Shown here piece after piece: positions 49,401-60,053 of a stretch of 64,000 nt of DNA. The notes beneath the pieces were generated by a model. The model was given only the letters and a program-made list of their open reading frames with translations, was not told where the DNA came from and did no database searches. Each line of letters starts with the position of its first letter. Position 1 is the stretch's first letter. The DNA comes from Eutypella sp. D-1 (Eukaryota; Ascomycota; Sordariomycetes; Xylariales; Diatrypaceae): assembly GCA_023313575.1 (NCBI GenBank), contig JAJTTP010000004.1:806001-870000 (forward strand), written 5' to 3'. The position numbers and the translations under genes were made by a program.

Positions 49401-51626
49401 GCGCTAAACAGTATTTAATTACCGCTTCTTTCGACGTTTTAACCTGGCGTTCCCACGCCCCCCGAAACCTCCTTAAACTCTACCTACTTAGGTAGACAAA
49501 CTCTCATTGGCTATGGGTAACTTCTTTTAAAGTTGTTGTCACCGGTAGATCATAGTGTAATCCACAGACTCCCGTCAGGTTGGTGCCCGCAAGGATGATG
49601 GGGCTCGCCGATGTTGTTACCCCCACGCAGAACCTTATGGGCAGGTCAAAATAGCGGTAGGTACTTCGTGGATTCATTTATCAATTCACGAATAACTACC
49701 ACGTCTCTTGGGTAGTCATAATTCTAGTCGCAGCCGCTATAAGGTGGTCACCAAAAGATACGTTCGATATCAAGATGAACACCTGGCCGAGCACTTCGTA
49801 ATGATGAGAATGGGCGATTCGTTTCATTGTGCAAAGGTCGCAATAGTTCCTTATCGCTGTCCCAGTGTGTAGGAATCTTATATGTCATTTTGTCTTTTCG
49901 ACTTGTGGCAAGTACGAAGTACTCGAGGGATTATACGCGATACAGGCAGCATAGTTATGTAGCTGGTAGGTGTGTATTGTTAAGCGCTAACAACATTCTT
50001 TGAAACGAACAGCCCTATACGATGATATTTTTGGCCGCATCTCAAACTAAAATTTTGGTTGCTTCGTCTGTTTCTCCGCCTTAAAGTACGAAGTACGGAG
50101 TGTATATTCATTCTTCCTTTACATGCCCAAGTTCCTAGTGAAGCTCATGACATCAAGTGGCATTCCTAGCGCAGTTCTTCAAACTTTCTATGCAGCAATC
50201 CTCACATGCATTTACACGGGTTTCTATATTGGAAAACTTAAGTCGTAGAACTTCCAAATACTAAGTATCTACTAGTACGAAAGTACGCTGCTTGGCGGCC
50301 TGGGCATAACCTGGCTACGATGTAATGCAATCTCGGCATGTTATAGTCGCCTACATAAGTGCCTAGGGACGGGGACGTAGTACAAGGTCCAAAGGCCTCC
50401 TTGCGCAGTTTGCTCAAAAATCCTGATCCACTGCCCTATATGTGTTACCACATTGATTTCATTGTGCGATACCGGGCTGCCTCATATAGAGGATTAAGTA
50501 TCTAGGTATCTATCCCATATCTTACAGGTATAAGACATCCTTCTTTCCTATGTAAAGTTACTTACCATGTAGTAGGCTGGGTGTTCCAAGGTTGCAACTT
50601 CTAAGACAACCCCCCGTGCTTACGATTGTGCCACCCCCTATTTCGGTCCCTTCAAAATTTCGCTTACTCTGTACTACCTCTGCCCTAGGATCATTCCGTT
50701 GCTCCGTCTTGTTCCGTACACGCCTATCAATCTCCGAGACACACCCTCCCACGCTAACGTTACACCCCAGTCATCAAGTACATCCATACTTTGAGGTGGG
50801 ACGGGAATAAGGAGTGGGGTAGTAAAATACCTAATTAGGTTAAGCATGTGAAGTGGATGATCCGTAAGGGAGAAAGAAAGCGGAAAGAAAGTACCTATAG
50901 CGCATAACCTATGCCCTATCTGCCCTGCCCGCCTTGTCAGGCCCTGCTACTTCCCTGCTGCACATGTTTACCCACTAATAACTTGCGACCACCCACACAC
51001 ATTGACACACTAACTACGGCCTTATACATACACGGATACCCAGGTGGTTACCCACATGGAGTACGGAGTACGGAGTACATTAGGTAGTAGAATGTACGTG
51101 TATAGCGTGTACATATGTACGTAGGTAGTGCGAGACCCCCCTCCCCCCTGTCGGAGTACGAGTGCTAGCGACATTGAACATCCTTGGAATTACAGTACTT
51201 TATACAGGTAAATCTGAGCAACCCCTGTATTACAATCTGAAAGGGCTGAATATCACTACCTGTACCTACCTAGACGTATACACAGTCGCATAAAAAAAGC
51301 AAGTAGTAGAAACCTCTCATTAATTCGTATGAAAAGGTAGGCCACAGCATTTCTGTCTTTAGGTATGTTGTACGTAGTACATTCAGTGATACCACCTCAA
51401 AGTGAACCTTGACTATTTCTACCTAGAGGACCTCGATATCTACATGTTCGGTACATACTTGACTGTGGGGAAAGATCCACTGTAGGCCTCCATTTGACAG
51501 GGACAGTACCCAAATATTCAGGTAGAACAAGTGATACTGTAGGTACTCGATACCTCCAAGACAGTTATAACACTAGTGGGTAACGCCTGTACCTTTGCCC
51601 TACGCATCTGGACATGGATACCTACT

Positions 51627-51669
51627 TATGTAGGTAGGTAAGGTAGGTAAGGTTTTCCCTACCTACATA
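51627..51669. repeat. Perfect 12-bp inverted repeat
   Basis: Arms TATGTAGGTAGG (51627-51638) and CCTACCTACATA (51658-51669) lie around a 19-nt spacer that itself contains TAGGTAAGG copies. It is part of the TACCTAGGTA word family. Confidence 0.8.
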
Positions 51670-51986
51670 GGTAGCTATGACCGACTGATATACCATATGA
51701 TGCCCCATAGCCATCCCATCATCCATGATACCTAAACCTCCTAGAACTCCTTCCAACAATATCATGATACCCTTACAACCTTACTACATCCTATTACATC
51801 CTCTACCTACCTAGGTATCCTATCATTTACTTACGCCCTCTGACTTGATTTTCCACTCACAGACATACTTGCACAATAACTACTGTAGAAAGGTTTGGTT
51901 AATACCCCAGGGTGGATTACTTGCCAACAGCAAGTCCTGTTTTTCTGTTATCGATAATTGTCGAACTTTATACCATCACTTGGGAT

Positions 51987-52035
51987 CTTTTTTTTTTTCT
52001 TTTTTCTTTTTTTTTTCTTTTTTCTTTTTTTTTTC
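51987..52035. repeat. Poly-T tract with regular C interruptions
   Basis: A T-rich pyrimidine tract broken by single C residues at near-regular spacing, about 1.05 kb before the zinc-finger start. It lies in a generally CT-rich leader-like region. Confidence 0.85.
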
Positions 52036-53074
52036 TTAATAATACTTTTTCTCTCCCGCCTCTCGGTACTTTGCTGGTTCCCGTAGATTGTATTCCTATC
52101 TCGGGAATCTGATCACTTTTATTCCTCATCTATGCTTACACCCCTAGTATTATCTTAATCCGACCTCCTTCTTTTCACCTCTCTACTTTACATTGCTTGA
52201 CCACCTCACTATATCCACCCGGACGAATCAATTACCCAGGAAGCGGATATACTACTCACCCAAGTATACGACCGGCATATCGAGTACACGGACGGCTACC
52301 ATATTGGATAGGGCAAGGATTGACAAGAAAAGAGAAAGAGACTTGTGTGTATACTTGATATATATACGTATTAGGACTGATTTGGATACGCAACGTACCC
52401 GCGCCGTCTCTGGGACCTCCGACCACCGGATATCTGCCTCCTATCTATCTCGTGTGTCTGGAACCTATCATTGATACCATTGTTGTCTTGTCTCTTTCTG
52501 GAGGAGTTACAAGGTGATATCTCCTTTTAATAGACAACCTATCGCCCCCCTCCCCCTCCCCTCCGGTTCCGAACCCGACGGCACAACATTGATCTAGGGT
52601 CCTGATCCTCTTGGTCCCGGATTTATCTGCAAGCCATATCCACTCTCCTTCTCTACCCCTTCCTCTTCTCCCGCTGGCCAGGGCCTCTCACGGGTCAACC
52701 CGCACGAATAGGTACTCTCCGGTCCAGCCGATACGAACATCGCCACCGAAGGTACCACCTACTTATATACCGGAGAACTCAGCCCCACGGATCGAAAGTC
52801 TTGGGCTGTATTCCACTTCGGCTAGGGCGCTTCCCGACGTCACAGATCTAAGGTGGCCATGCCATGTGCTAGATGATTGACTTTATGAACTTATTACTTG
52901 ATACTCAAGGATCTTTTGAACGCTTACACCCACATACGACACACTCCACATCCACATCCCTTCCTAGCTGAGACTAATCTCTCCGTGGCAACGTTCGAAC
53001 TGGTAGAGGTAGCCGGGAGCATCACAGGCTCCTGCCATCCACAGCTTAGTTTCCCCGTTTGCACATCAGGAATC

Positions 53075-55173
53075 ATGGAGATACCTAGGTACGCCCCAGC
53101 CCCCAGGGAACCTGGAGGTGGCCCGCCGGCTATATACATCGAGCGTCCGAGTCAATTCGAGTCTGGTCGGCCTCCAATGCATTCTACTGGCTTCTCACCG
53201 TCTTCTATACCGATGCCTATACCTAACAACCGTCATACCGCCGAGGACGACGCGCCTCCTCCACTACCTCCGCCCAAGTTCCTCCCCGGCATGGGTCCTC
53301 CACCGCCAGAGATAAAGCATGAACGTGGCCAGTCCCTGGATTCGAATGGTAGTTGGGAAAGTCCTCGACATGAACCAGATCGCGGCCGGATGGGTTTTGG
53401 ACGAGAGGCTGGACCTCCAGGAGGAGCACTCCGATTCCCACACAAAGATGAGGGCTATAGTAGCCTGAATTCCACAGTATCTTTCGGGTAGGCTTCGTCT
53501 AAAGAGTGATCTTAGATGGTCACCGTTGCCGGCCTTCTAACATACGCTAAATGGGTTTTACAGGTCACAAGATTCTCTTCCGAAGCAGCTCTTCATGTCT
53601 CATAATCAGTACCAGCTCAATAGGCCCAGTTTAAAGAATGAATTTGATAGCTCTTTGCTGAAAAAGCTCGACTCGCGGCGGACGTTCGACAACCACTCGC
53701 CGCCGAGACGATCTGCGCTAAGCGCATCCGCCAACGAAGCCCTTCCCCGTGCTGACCATCCACAAACACTATTACCTCAGCTTTCCCTTCCAATCCGCTC
53801 CAGCCATACATCGCTCATCGACTCCCCCGGGCGCTTCACGGATACGCCTGTACAAACCATGTCCCAACACGATTACCGATCACCAATCGAGCCCGCGGAC
53901 TCGGACAGGTCATTTTACGCGCGTGGGAGACGGACTAATAGCGGTTCAATCCCCGATGATATGACCGTGTCAACACATAGCAGTGTTGAGTTTAACGCCG
54001 AAGATACTGAGTTTCCAATGGAAGAAACCTCTGGTATGAGGAGACTCTATATTGACGATGCTATGCAGCGGGCCGATTACCAGACTGCAGGGCACAAGAG
54101 GCGTGCGGTCTCACCACCGGGGGTCGATATACCGATGCAAGGCAGCTTCTCGGGGTCGGTGGAGCTGCTACGGCGCCGCGAAGGTGCAGCAAGAGCATCC
54201 CCAACACCAAGGCTAACTGTCATCCCCCAGGGCTCATCAATTTCATCTATGTCACCAACAGGCAGGAATGGGTCTTATGCGTCAATAAACGGAAGCAGTA
54301 TATCTAGCATGAATTCCTATGGCAGGAGGTCACCAAGCGGACTGTCTACCGGAGGTTTATCACCTGTCGATATATGCAATTCGCCCTTTAATAACCCGAT
54401 CTCACTCGGTCGCTCACCCCGAAATACACTAAGCCGGGGTCTACCACATCAACGCACTATAAGCGGCGAAGGACGTGGTATACTTGCTTCGCCAAGAAAG
54501 GTATCGGAAGTGCCCAAATCAAGCCTCAACAAAATACAAGGAGGCTTCCGAATGTGCGAATGCTGTCCGAAGAAACCAAAGAAATTTGAAACCGAGGAGG
54601 AACTGCGGTAAGTTCACACGTATACAAAGTTCTAATCGCTTTTAGCCAGATAGCTCTCTATTCTCTACTGTACAATTCTCACGTGACGGCTGATGCTGAC
54701 GGGTCTTGATACTTAATAGCGCGCATGAAGCCGAGAAGCAATACGAATGCTCGTTCTGTGGAAATCGGTTCAAGAACAAAAACGAAGCCGAGCGCCACCA
54801 GAACAGCCTGCATGTCAGGCGCCATAGCTGGTCCTGCTCAGCCCTACTTATTTCAGGCTATGATCGGGCTTTCCACGATAGCAGCAACCGGCCAGGTGAA
54901 GCTGACACATGTGGATACTGTGGAGAGGAGTTCGGCCGCAGCGGAGGTATCGGACGGGCGCGGCACCCAACGGAGCATGACTGGGATGAGCGGCTGAGAC
55001 ACTTGCAAGAGGTGCATAAATTTCGCGAATGTAATTCCAGCAAGAAGTTTTACCGTGCGGATCACTTCCGACAGCATCTCAAGCACAGCCATGCGGGAAC
55101 GAGCGGCAAATGGACAAACATGCTGGAAAACGCTTGCATGCTCGAGGAGGAACCCCCGCAACCACGCCGATAA
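53075..55173 (+). CDS. C2H2 zinc-finger protein (fungal transcription factor type)
   Basis: Three exons: 53075-53487, 53564-54607 and 54720-55173, giving 636 residues. I chose the ATG at 53075 (MEIPRYAPAPREPGGG) over an in-frame ATG at 52898, because the upstream 59 codons look like leader sequence. The first two thirds are low-complexity, Pro/Ser/Gly-rich and probably disordered. The C-terminal 180 residues are Cys/His-rich: a CECCPKKPKKF unit, a clear C2H2 finger C-x2-C-x12-H-x4-H (CSFCGNRF...HQNSLH, about residues 497-518), then further finger-like units around CGYCGEEF...HLQEVH and ECNSSKKFYRADHFRQHLKH. The tail SGKWTNMLENACMLEEE follows the last finger. This architecture fits a DNA-binding regulator; its targets are unknown. 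Confidence 0.9.
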
Positions 55174-58100
55174 TAGCAAATTAGCAAGCGGTGATTTACA
55201 CCTGGGGGGGTGTCATCCAGTGGATGAACCCCACGCATGGGAGAATAAAACCCCTTGGTCGGATTCTTTCCCAGTCTAGGCATTCTGCAAGTAATATGTG
55301 GATGCCGATCAACTCGGGGTTTTATTTTACGCCATCCCGCCCCGTCTTACCAAGGGTTTCTTTTCTTCGAATTGGCTGCCCTGTCGAAGCATGTATTCGC
55401 TTTTCCAAGGGAGACACAGCAGACCGTTTCGAATCATGATCGGCACCCAGCAGGGAACACCAGCTGCCGCAGTACGACTCCCTTTCTCCACTTGCTGTCG
55501 TCGCACAGCATGTCGTTCTCGTGAAGTTGCCAATACTACCACATGCGGAAAGCGAGCTTCCAGCCCAATGGGGAGGTGGCTGTGCGAGAGGAGACGATTA
55601 AATCAGTGATTTAATCGGCCGCCACACATATCCTGATCCGCTGCAACAAAATCACGTTATCCCATGCAATTGGCATCAGCTGGTAGCCAAAGTGCCTTAC
55701 CTTGTCCATCTCACCCCAACATGCCGTTTCCTGCAGAAAAAGCAACATAGCCCTACGGAAACCTGCGCCCGAAATAGAGAAGACGGGCACCCCTCCACCA
55801 ACCCCCTCCCCGCTCGCGATCCACCACTCGCATTTGCGACCGGTCCACCCGACCGATCTTCCGTATTGTCGAGGCGTCTACTACTGTCGGTCGACGGCTC
55901 AACAATGCATCCAACCAATCTTGACATCTATGGGGTTACTATGAGACGCATTGCAACTCAAGATTACCGGCTTCACTCCTCTTGGTATATACGCCATAAA
56001 TTAACCCTCACGGCAACCCATGTTAAGAAGTGTCCCTCCATCGGCTGTGCTGTGGCCCCGACGTGCTTCGGGTGAGGTAGCATGCATTAACCCAACATGT
56101 ATGGTTGGTAAAGAGATGAAAGCCGTTATTCTGTTGACGGATAGCCTGTCTCTGTCCAAATGATGCCTGCGCGCCTTGGCGCATGGACTCCGCATCAATT
56201 CGGAGGCCCGTAGGCCTCTGCATATTGCTGACTGTTGATCTTTACTGGTCCGCCTGGGCTCGGACTCAATTGAGCTGCAGAAGAGGGGATAGAAAGCCTT
56301 ACAATAGATCGACCAACTAGCCATGATACTGCAGCATGCAGCCCTGGAGAAACTCTACCCGTTGTCGGAAATACCATCACCCAGTCAGTGCATACTTACA
56401 GATGCCAAACGGACAAGTTCAGCCATTGCATTTCTGTGGCGGCGGGTTTACACCCTATATGTCTATTGCCGTGCGGCGGCGCATGCAAGGTGGAATGTGA
56501 CGACCGAGTAATCGACAATCACTGTCCATTTTTCTAATCCCCTACATCGAGGCCTGCGGTCAGGCCTTGTTACGTGGCAAGGCTGCTTTGCGTCGCTGCA
56601 TAGGAACGCCCATAAATACTACGTACAGGGACGCTCTCGCTCCTCTTTCCCCTTTCTTCCAGCTCCAGATCATTCCACTCATCGTTGTCTCTATCCCAGC
56701 CACTTCTTTCTCTCTGGCGACCGTCCATTCTCACGCTCCCAAATCAAATATTCGCTCCATATACCTTGTTAAGAGATACCCGCCCGCATGTTTTCCCCCC
56801 AAATCTTTTCGGGCACCACATGATGCATACGACTTTGATTTCTCTCGACATACAGCATCTGCTTTTGCATTCGCATTTTCTTGTCACTATCACGGCCACC
56901 ACTAACGACTCGGACAACTCACCAACCACCTTCTCTCACCCTTGAATCAGGCCGGAGTTTCCTTGACCTGCCTACACCTGGCTGCCTGAACGTTGCATAA
57001 GGTCGCCGTTCAACCCACCATTGGAATTAAGCGCATCTGCTGGCATTCTATTCGAAACATAATATTTTACTTTTCCTCATTCTCATATCGACAGCTCACT
57101 TTTTCGTGCTATTGGATTTATGTACCATAGCCACACTTATTTCCAGCGAGGCAGTTTCTATTCCGCATTGCTTTCGGTCGTCCTATCTACGCGCATCGTA
57201 TCGCCTCGCATTCTTACATACTTCATGGGTACATTAGCACAGGGACGGAGTTCGGGACCAGGTGGCTTTTCTCTTTCAGACTTTTATTTTTATCTTAATT
57301 GGTTTTTTTGGGTTTTTTTTTGACTTGCGTGCATTGTAACCATCCCTGGAGGCGCTGCCGCTAGGGGACGGCAGGGATTGTAATGTTTTGTTTTCTGTGC
57401 TTTTATTACTTCCACTGTTACTCGGTGTCTATGGGTCACGGGGTCATAAAAGTTAGCCATGGTGATTGGGGGGTGGCCTTAGGTGCAAGGGTACTAAAAG
57501 TTTTAAATGACAATAAACATTTTCACAAGCAAAATGCCTAGGCAACAGATCGGTTCGTACTCACTGCATTCGTATTAATAGGTAAGCAATGATTGCCAAT
57601 GAGTACAATATTGATAAGTCGATGCATCTGTCGACATTTTCTTCGTAATTAAAAATCCTACACTTGCTTCTCAAGGTCTTTCTGGGTCGTCGGGCCTTCT
57701 TTCTAGCAGTCAGACAGGGCTTAGGCCGGGGTTGAGTTTGTAGCAAGTAACCTTGGGCTCTGAAACATGCGCTCCTCTTTGTTTCTACCCAAGTTGTATG
57801 AGACATCCAGGAAGGGATAGGGCGATGCTATTTTGCGGCTACAGTTTATAGGTATCGCCCAAGATCGCACATCTCTGGACCTAGTATCTGCACTGCCTTA
57901 TTCCTTTATATGACGTTTCCAAATATCTCCTGAAATCTGTTCCTTAGATCTGTTATAATCAACCTCCATCTGCCCATATAGAGAGACATGTATATCAGTA
58001 CGTCGCTGTAGGCCTAATGTATACACTCAAGATACATCCCCCTCTCCACCTGGACTCAACCCCGCTTCCCCTAGGCTCTCCCCCCACTTTGTATGTTTTC

Positions 58101-58763
58101 CAGAAATGGAAGCTTTCTTCCATGCAAAACAGTAGGTATTTTAAGCACATTAGGTACTTAGCTCCCGGTCCCCGCTACGGCTAACCTTAACCAGTTAGCT
58201 ACGTAGCTGCTAAAACGTGCTGTCGGCTACAATGGTCATCCTGATTCAGCCCTATAGCCGGCGGACCGAGGTGGTTTAGTCTATATTAAGGCAGGCGGGT
58301 GCGCTAAAATTTGGGAAGAGAAAGACGATAAGAGTTGTCGTTTGTTCCCTAGCGAGGGTTTGCAGTTAAGGAGAGCAAAACCGAGACAATGGGAAGCAAA
58401 GAGAAGAAGTCACATGGGGTATGCAAATAAAGGGCTAGCACGGCCACAAATAGCGATCCTTAGAACCGTAAGCAACGCCGGACTGACTGTGGCGCCAGGC
58501 ATTCATACACTTTACTACGATTCTAAGGTTGATAGCTTATGCCTACATCCCATTGTTTGTTTGATAAAAACCACGCCTTAGTGGCAACACACAGAGCTGT
58601 AATAAATATCTACTTATCTATGAACTGAATGGATTCTTGATCACTTTTAGCAACTTCCTAACTTTTTACCTCCGATCAATCCCGGTCAATCAGCTGCAGG
58701 CGACAAAGTTGCATTCACGATTTACCCAGTCAAAAAACGACATATACAAGAGAAAAGTACTTG
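55174..58763. other. Intergenic region between the zinc-finger and YVH1 genes
   Basis: 3.6 kb with no supportable protein gene. The stretch about 56600-57400 looks like a promoter and transcribed leader without a following ORF. Further on, 58280-58760 should hold the YVH1 promoter. Confidence 0.5.
56605..57400 (+). promoter_or_regulatory. Promoter-like, CT-rich leader with no coding gene
   Basis: A TATA-like CATAAATA near 56610 is followed by a long run of CT-rich, ATG-poor sequence of the kind seen in fungal 5' leaders. A 67-codon frame at 57120 has no recognisable content. At about 57342-57375, CTGCCG...CGGCAG with flanking ATCC...GGAT can fold into a hairpin. Confidence 0.25.
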
Positions 58764-60053
58764 ATGGATGAGGAAATCCCTATCGAGATGTCGATGTCCA
58801 GGATCCCTGGGAAGGACGAGATTTATGTAGGAGGGTAAGTAAGCATGGGTTTGAATTTCTTAGGGTGACAGCGGTGTTTTCGTATCGTTTAAAAAGAAAA
58901 TATTTAATTAACGCCGACCAACAGGATCTGGGTATTCAACGCACATGGACCGCGGCAAAGCCTACTGGACGCCAAGGTGACGCACGTGCTGTCCGCCATT
59001 AAGTACTCCTTTGATGGGTGGAGCGAGGAGACCATCGCCGCCTACCAGCATCTAAGCATCGACATCGATGACCACGAGGATGAGGACCTGCTCGTACATC
59101 TGCCCGCCGCTGTGCGCTTCATAGACGGGTGCCTGTACCCGCCAAGCCGCCAGGGGGTCGACGCCGATACGGTGGATGCCTCCGGCCCCGCCTCGCCCGG
59201 CGTCATCTATGTCCACTGCGCCATGGGCCGCTCGCGCTCCGTCACGTGCGTCATCGCGTACTTACTGTACAAGTACCCGCATCGGTTTGGCGGGCGACAA
59301 GCGTCACCGGACCCCTCGCTCGCGGAGCGACGGCGTCGCGCCGAGGAAGCCCCGGCGGTCGTGGGCAAGGCCCTGGAGCTGGTGCAGGAGGGCCGGTCCA
59401 TCGCGCAGCCCAATGACGGCTTCATGCACCAGCTTGAGCTGTGGTGGGAGATGGGCTGCCCCGTCGCCCCCGAGGCCCTCGAGAATCACCCCGTCTACCA
59501 GAAATGGCTTTACCAGCGCGTGCTCAAAGAGGCCCGCGATGCACGCATGGCCCCCGATGCAGAGAACATCCGCTTCGAGGATGAGGCAGAAACCGACACC
59601 GATATGCGGGGCACGGCCACGGCCACGGATGGGGAGGAGACGGGAGGACGAGAGGCAATAAAGGGAGGTAAGGAGGTCCGGTGCAAGAAGTGCCGGCGTG
59701 TGCTAGCGACGCCGCGATTCCGGGTCCCGCATACGCCGACGGGCGAGAGCGCAGCGTCGCGCCAGACGAGGAAGCCGCCCGAATGCGCGCACATCTTCGT
59801 GGAGACGCTCTCGTGGATGCGCCCCGCGCTTGAGGGCGGCGAGCTCGAGGGCCGCCTCGTTTGCCCCACTCCCCGCTGCGGCGCCTCCGTCGGCCGCTTC
59901 GCCTGGCAGGGCCTCCGCTGCACCTGCGGTGAGTGGGTCGTCCCCGCGTTCTCGCTTGCGAGGGGCCGCGTCGACGAGGTGTTCCAGCGCGACGCGCCCG
60001 GCAGCGGAGCCGCGGCCATAAGGATGCCACCGGGCAGAAATGGAAGCTTGTGA
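58764..60053 (+). CDS. YVH1: Yvh1-type dual-specificity protein phosphatase
   Basis: Exons 58764-58834 and 58925-60053 give 399 residues; the first exon encodes MDEEIPIEMSMSRIPGKDE and the 90-nt intron splits a Gly codon. The phosphatase domain spans about residues 12-195, with the P-loop VHCAMGRSRS at about 120-129 (C122 nucleophile, R128 phosphate-binding). A charged linker follows. The C-terminal zinc module has C277/C280 (CKKCRRVL), CAHIFVETLSWM, CPTPRC and LRCTCGEWVVPAF, as in Yvh1/DUSP12. Yvh1 helps release Mrt4 from pre-60S ribosomes through its zinc domain, and its phosphatase activity affects growth and sporulation. The order of domains leaves little doubt about the family. The coding GC is much higher than in the surrounding DNA. 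Confidence 0.95.

Larger units (their letters stand above)
33776..53074. other. 19-kb region without recognisable genes
   Basis: No domain-bearing frame was found on either strand. The longest frames (for example 46337-46828 minus, 163 codons; 45043-45459 plus, 138 codons) overlap other frames and look like chance. Base composition is visibly more AT-rich than the coding regions but not uniformly so. Inside it are a TATA-type core promoter (35948), GC-rich hairpins with a Helitron-like terminus (37492-37561), several inverted repeats, GTACGGAGTAC-type words (about 49910-51080) and TACCTAGGTA-type words (51600-51820). No intact transposase, reverse transcriptase or LTR pair was recognised. Confidence 0.6.
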
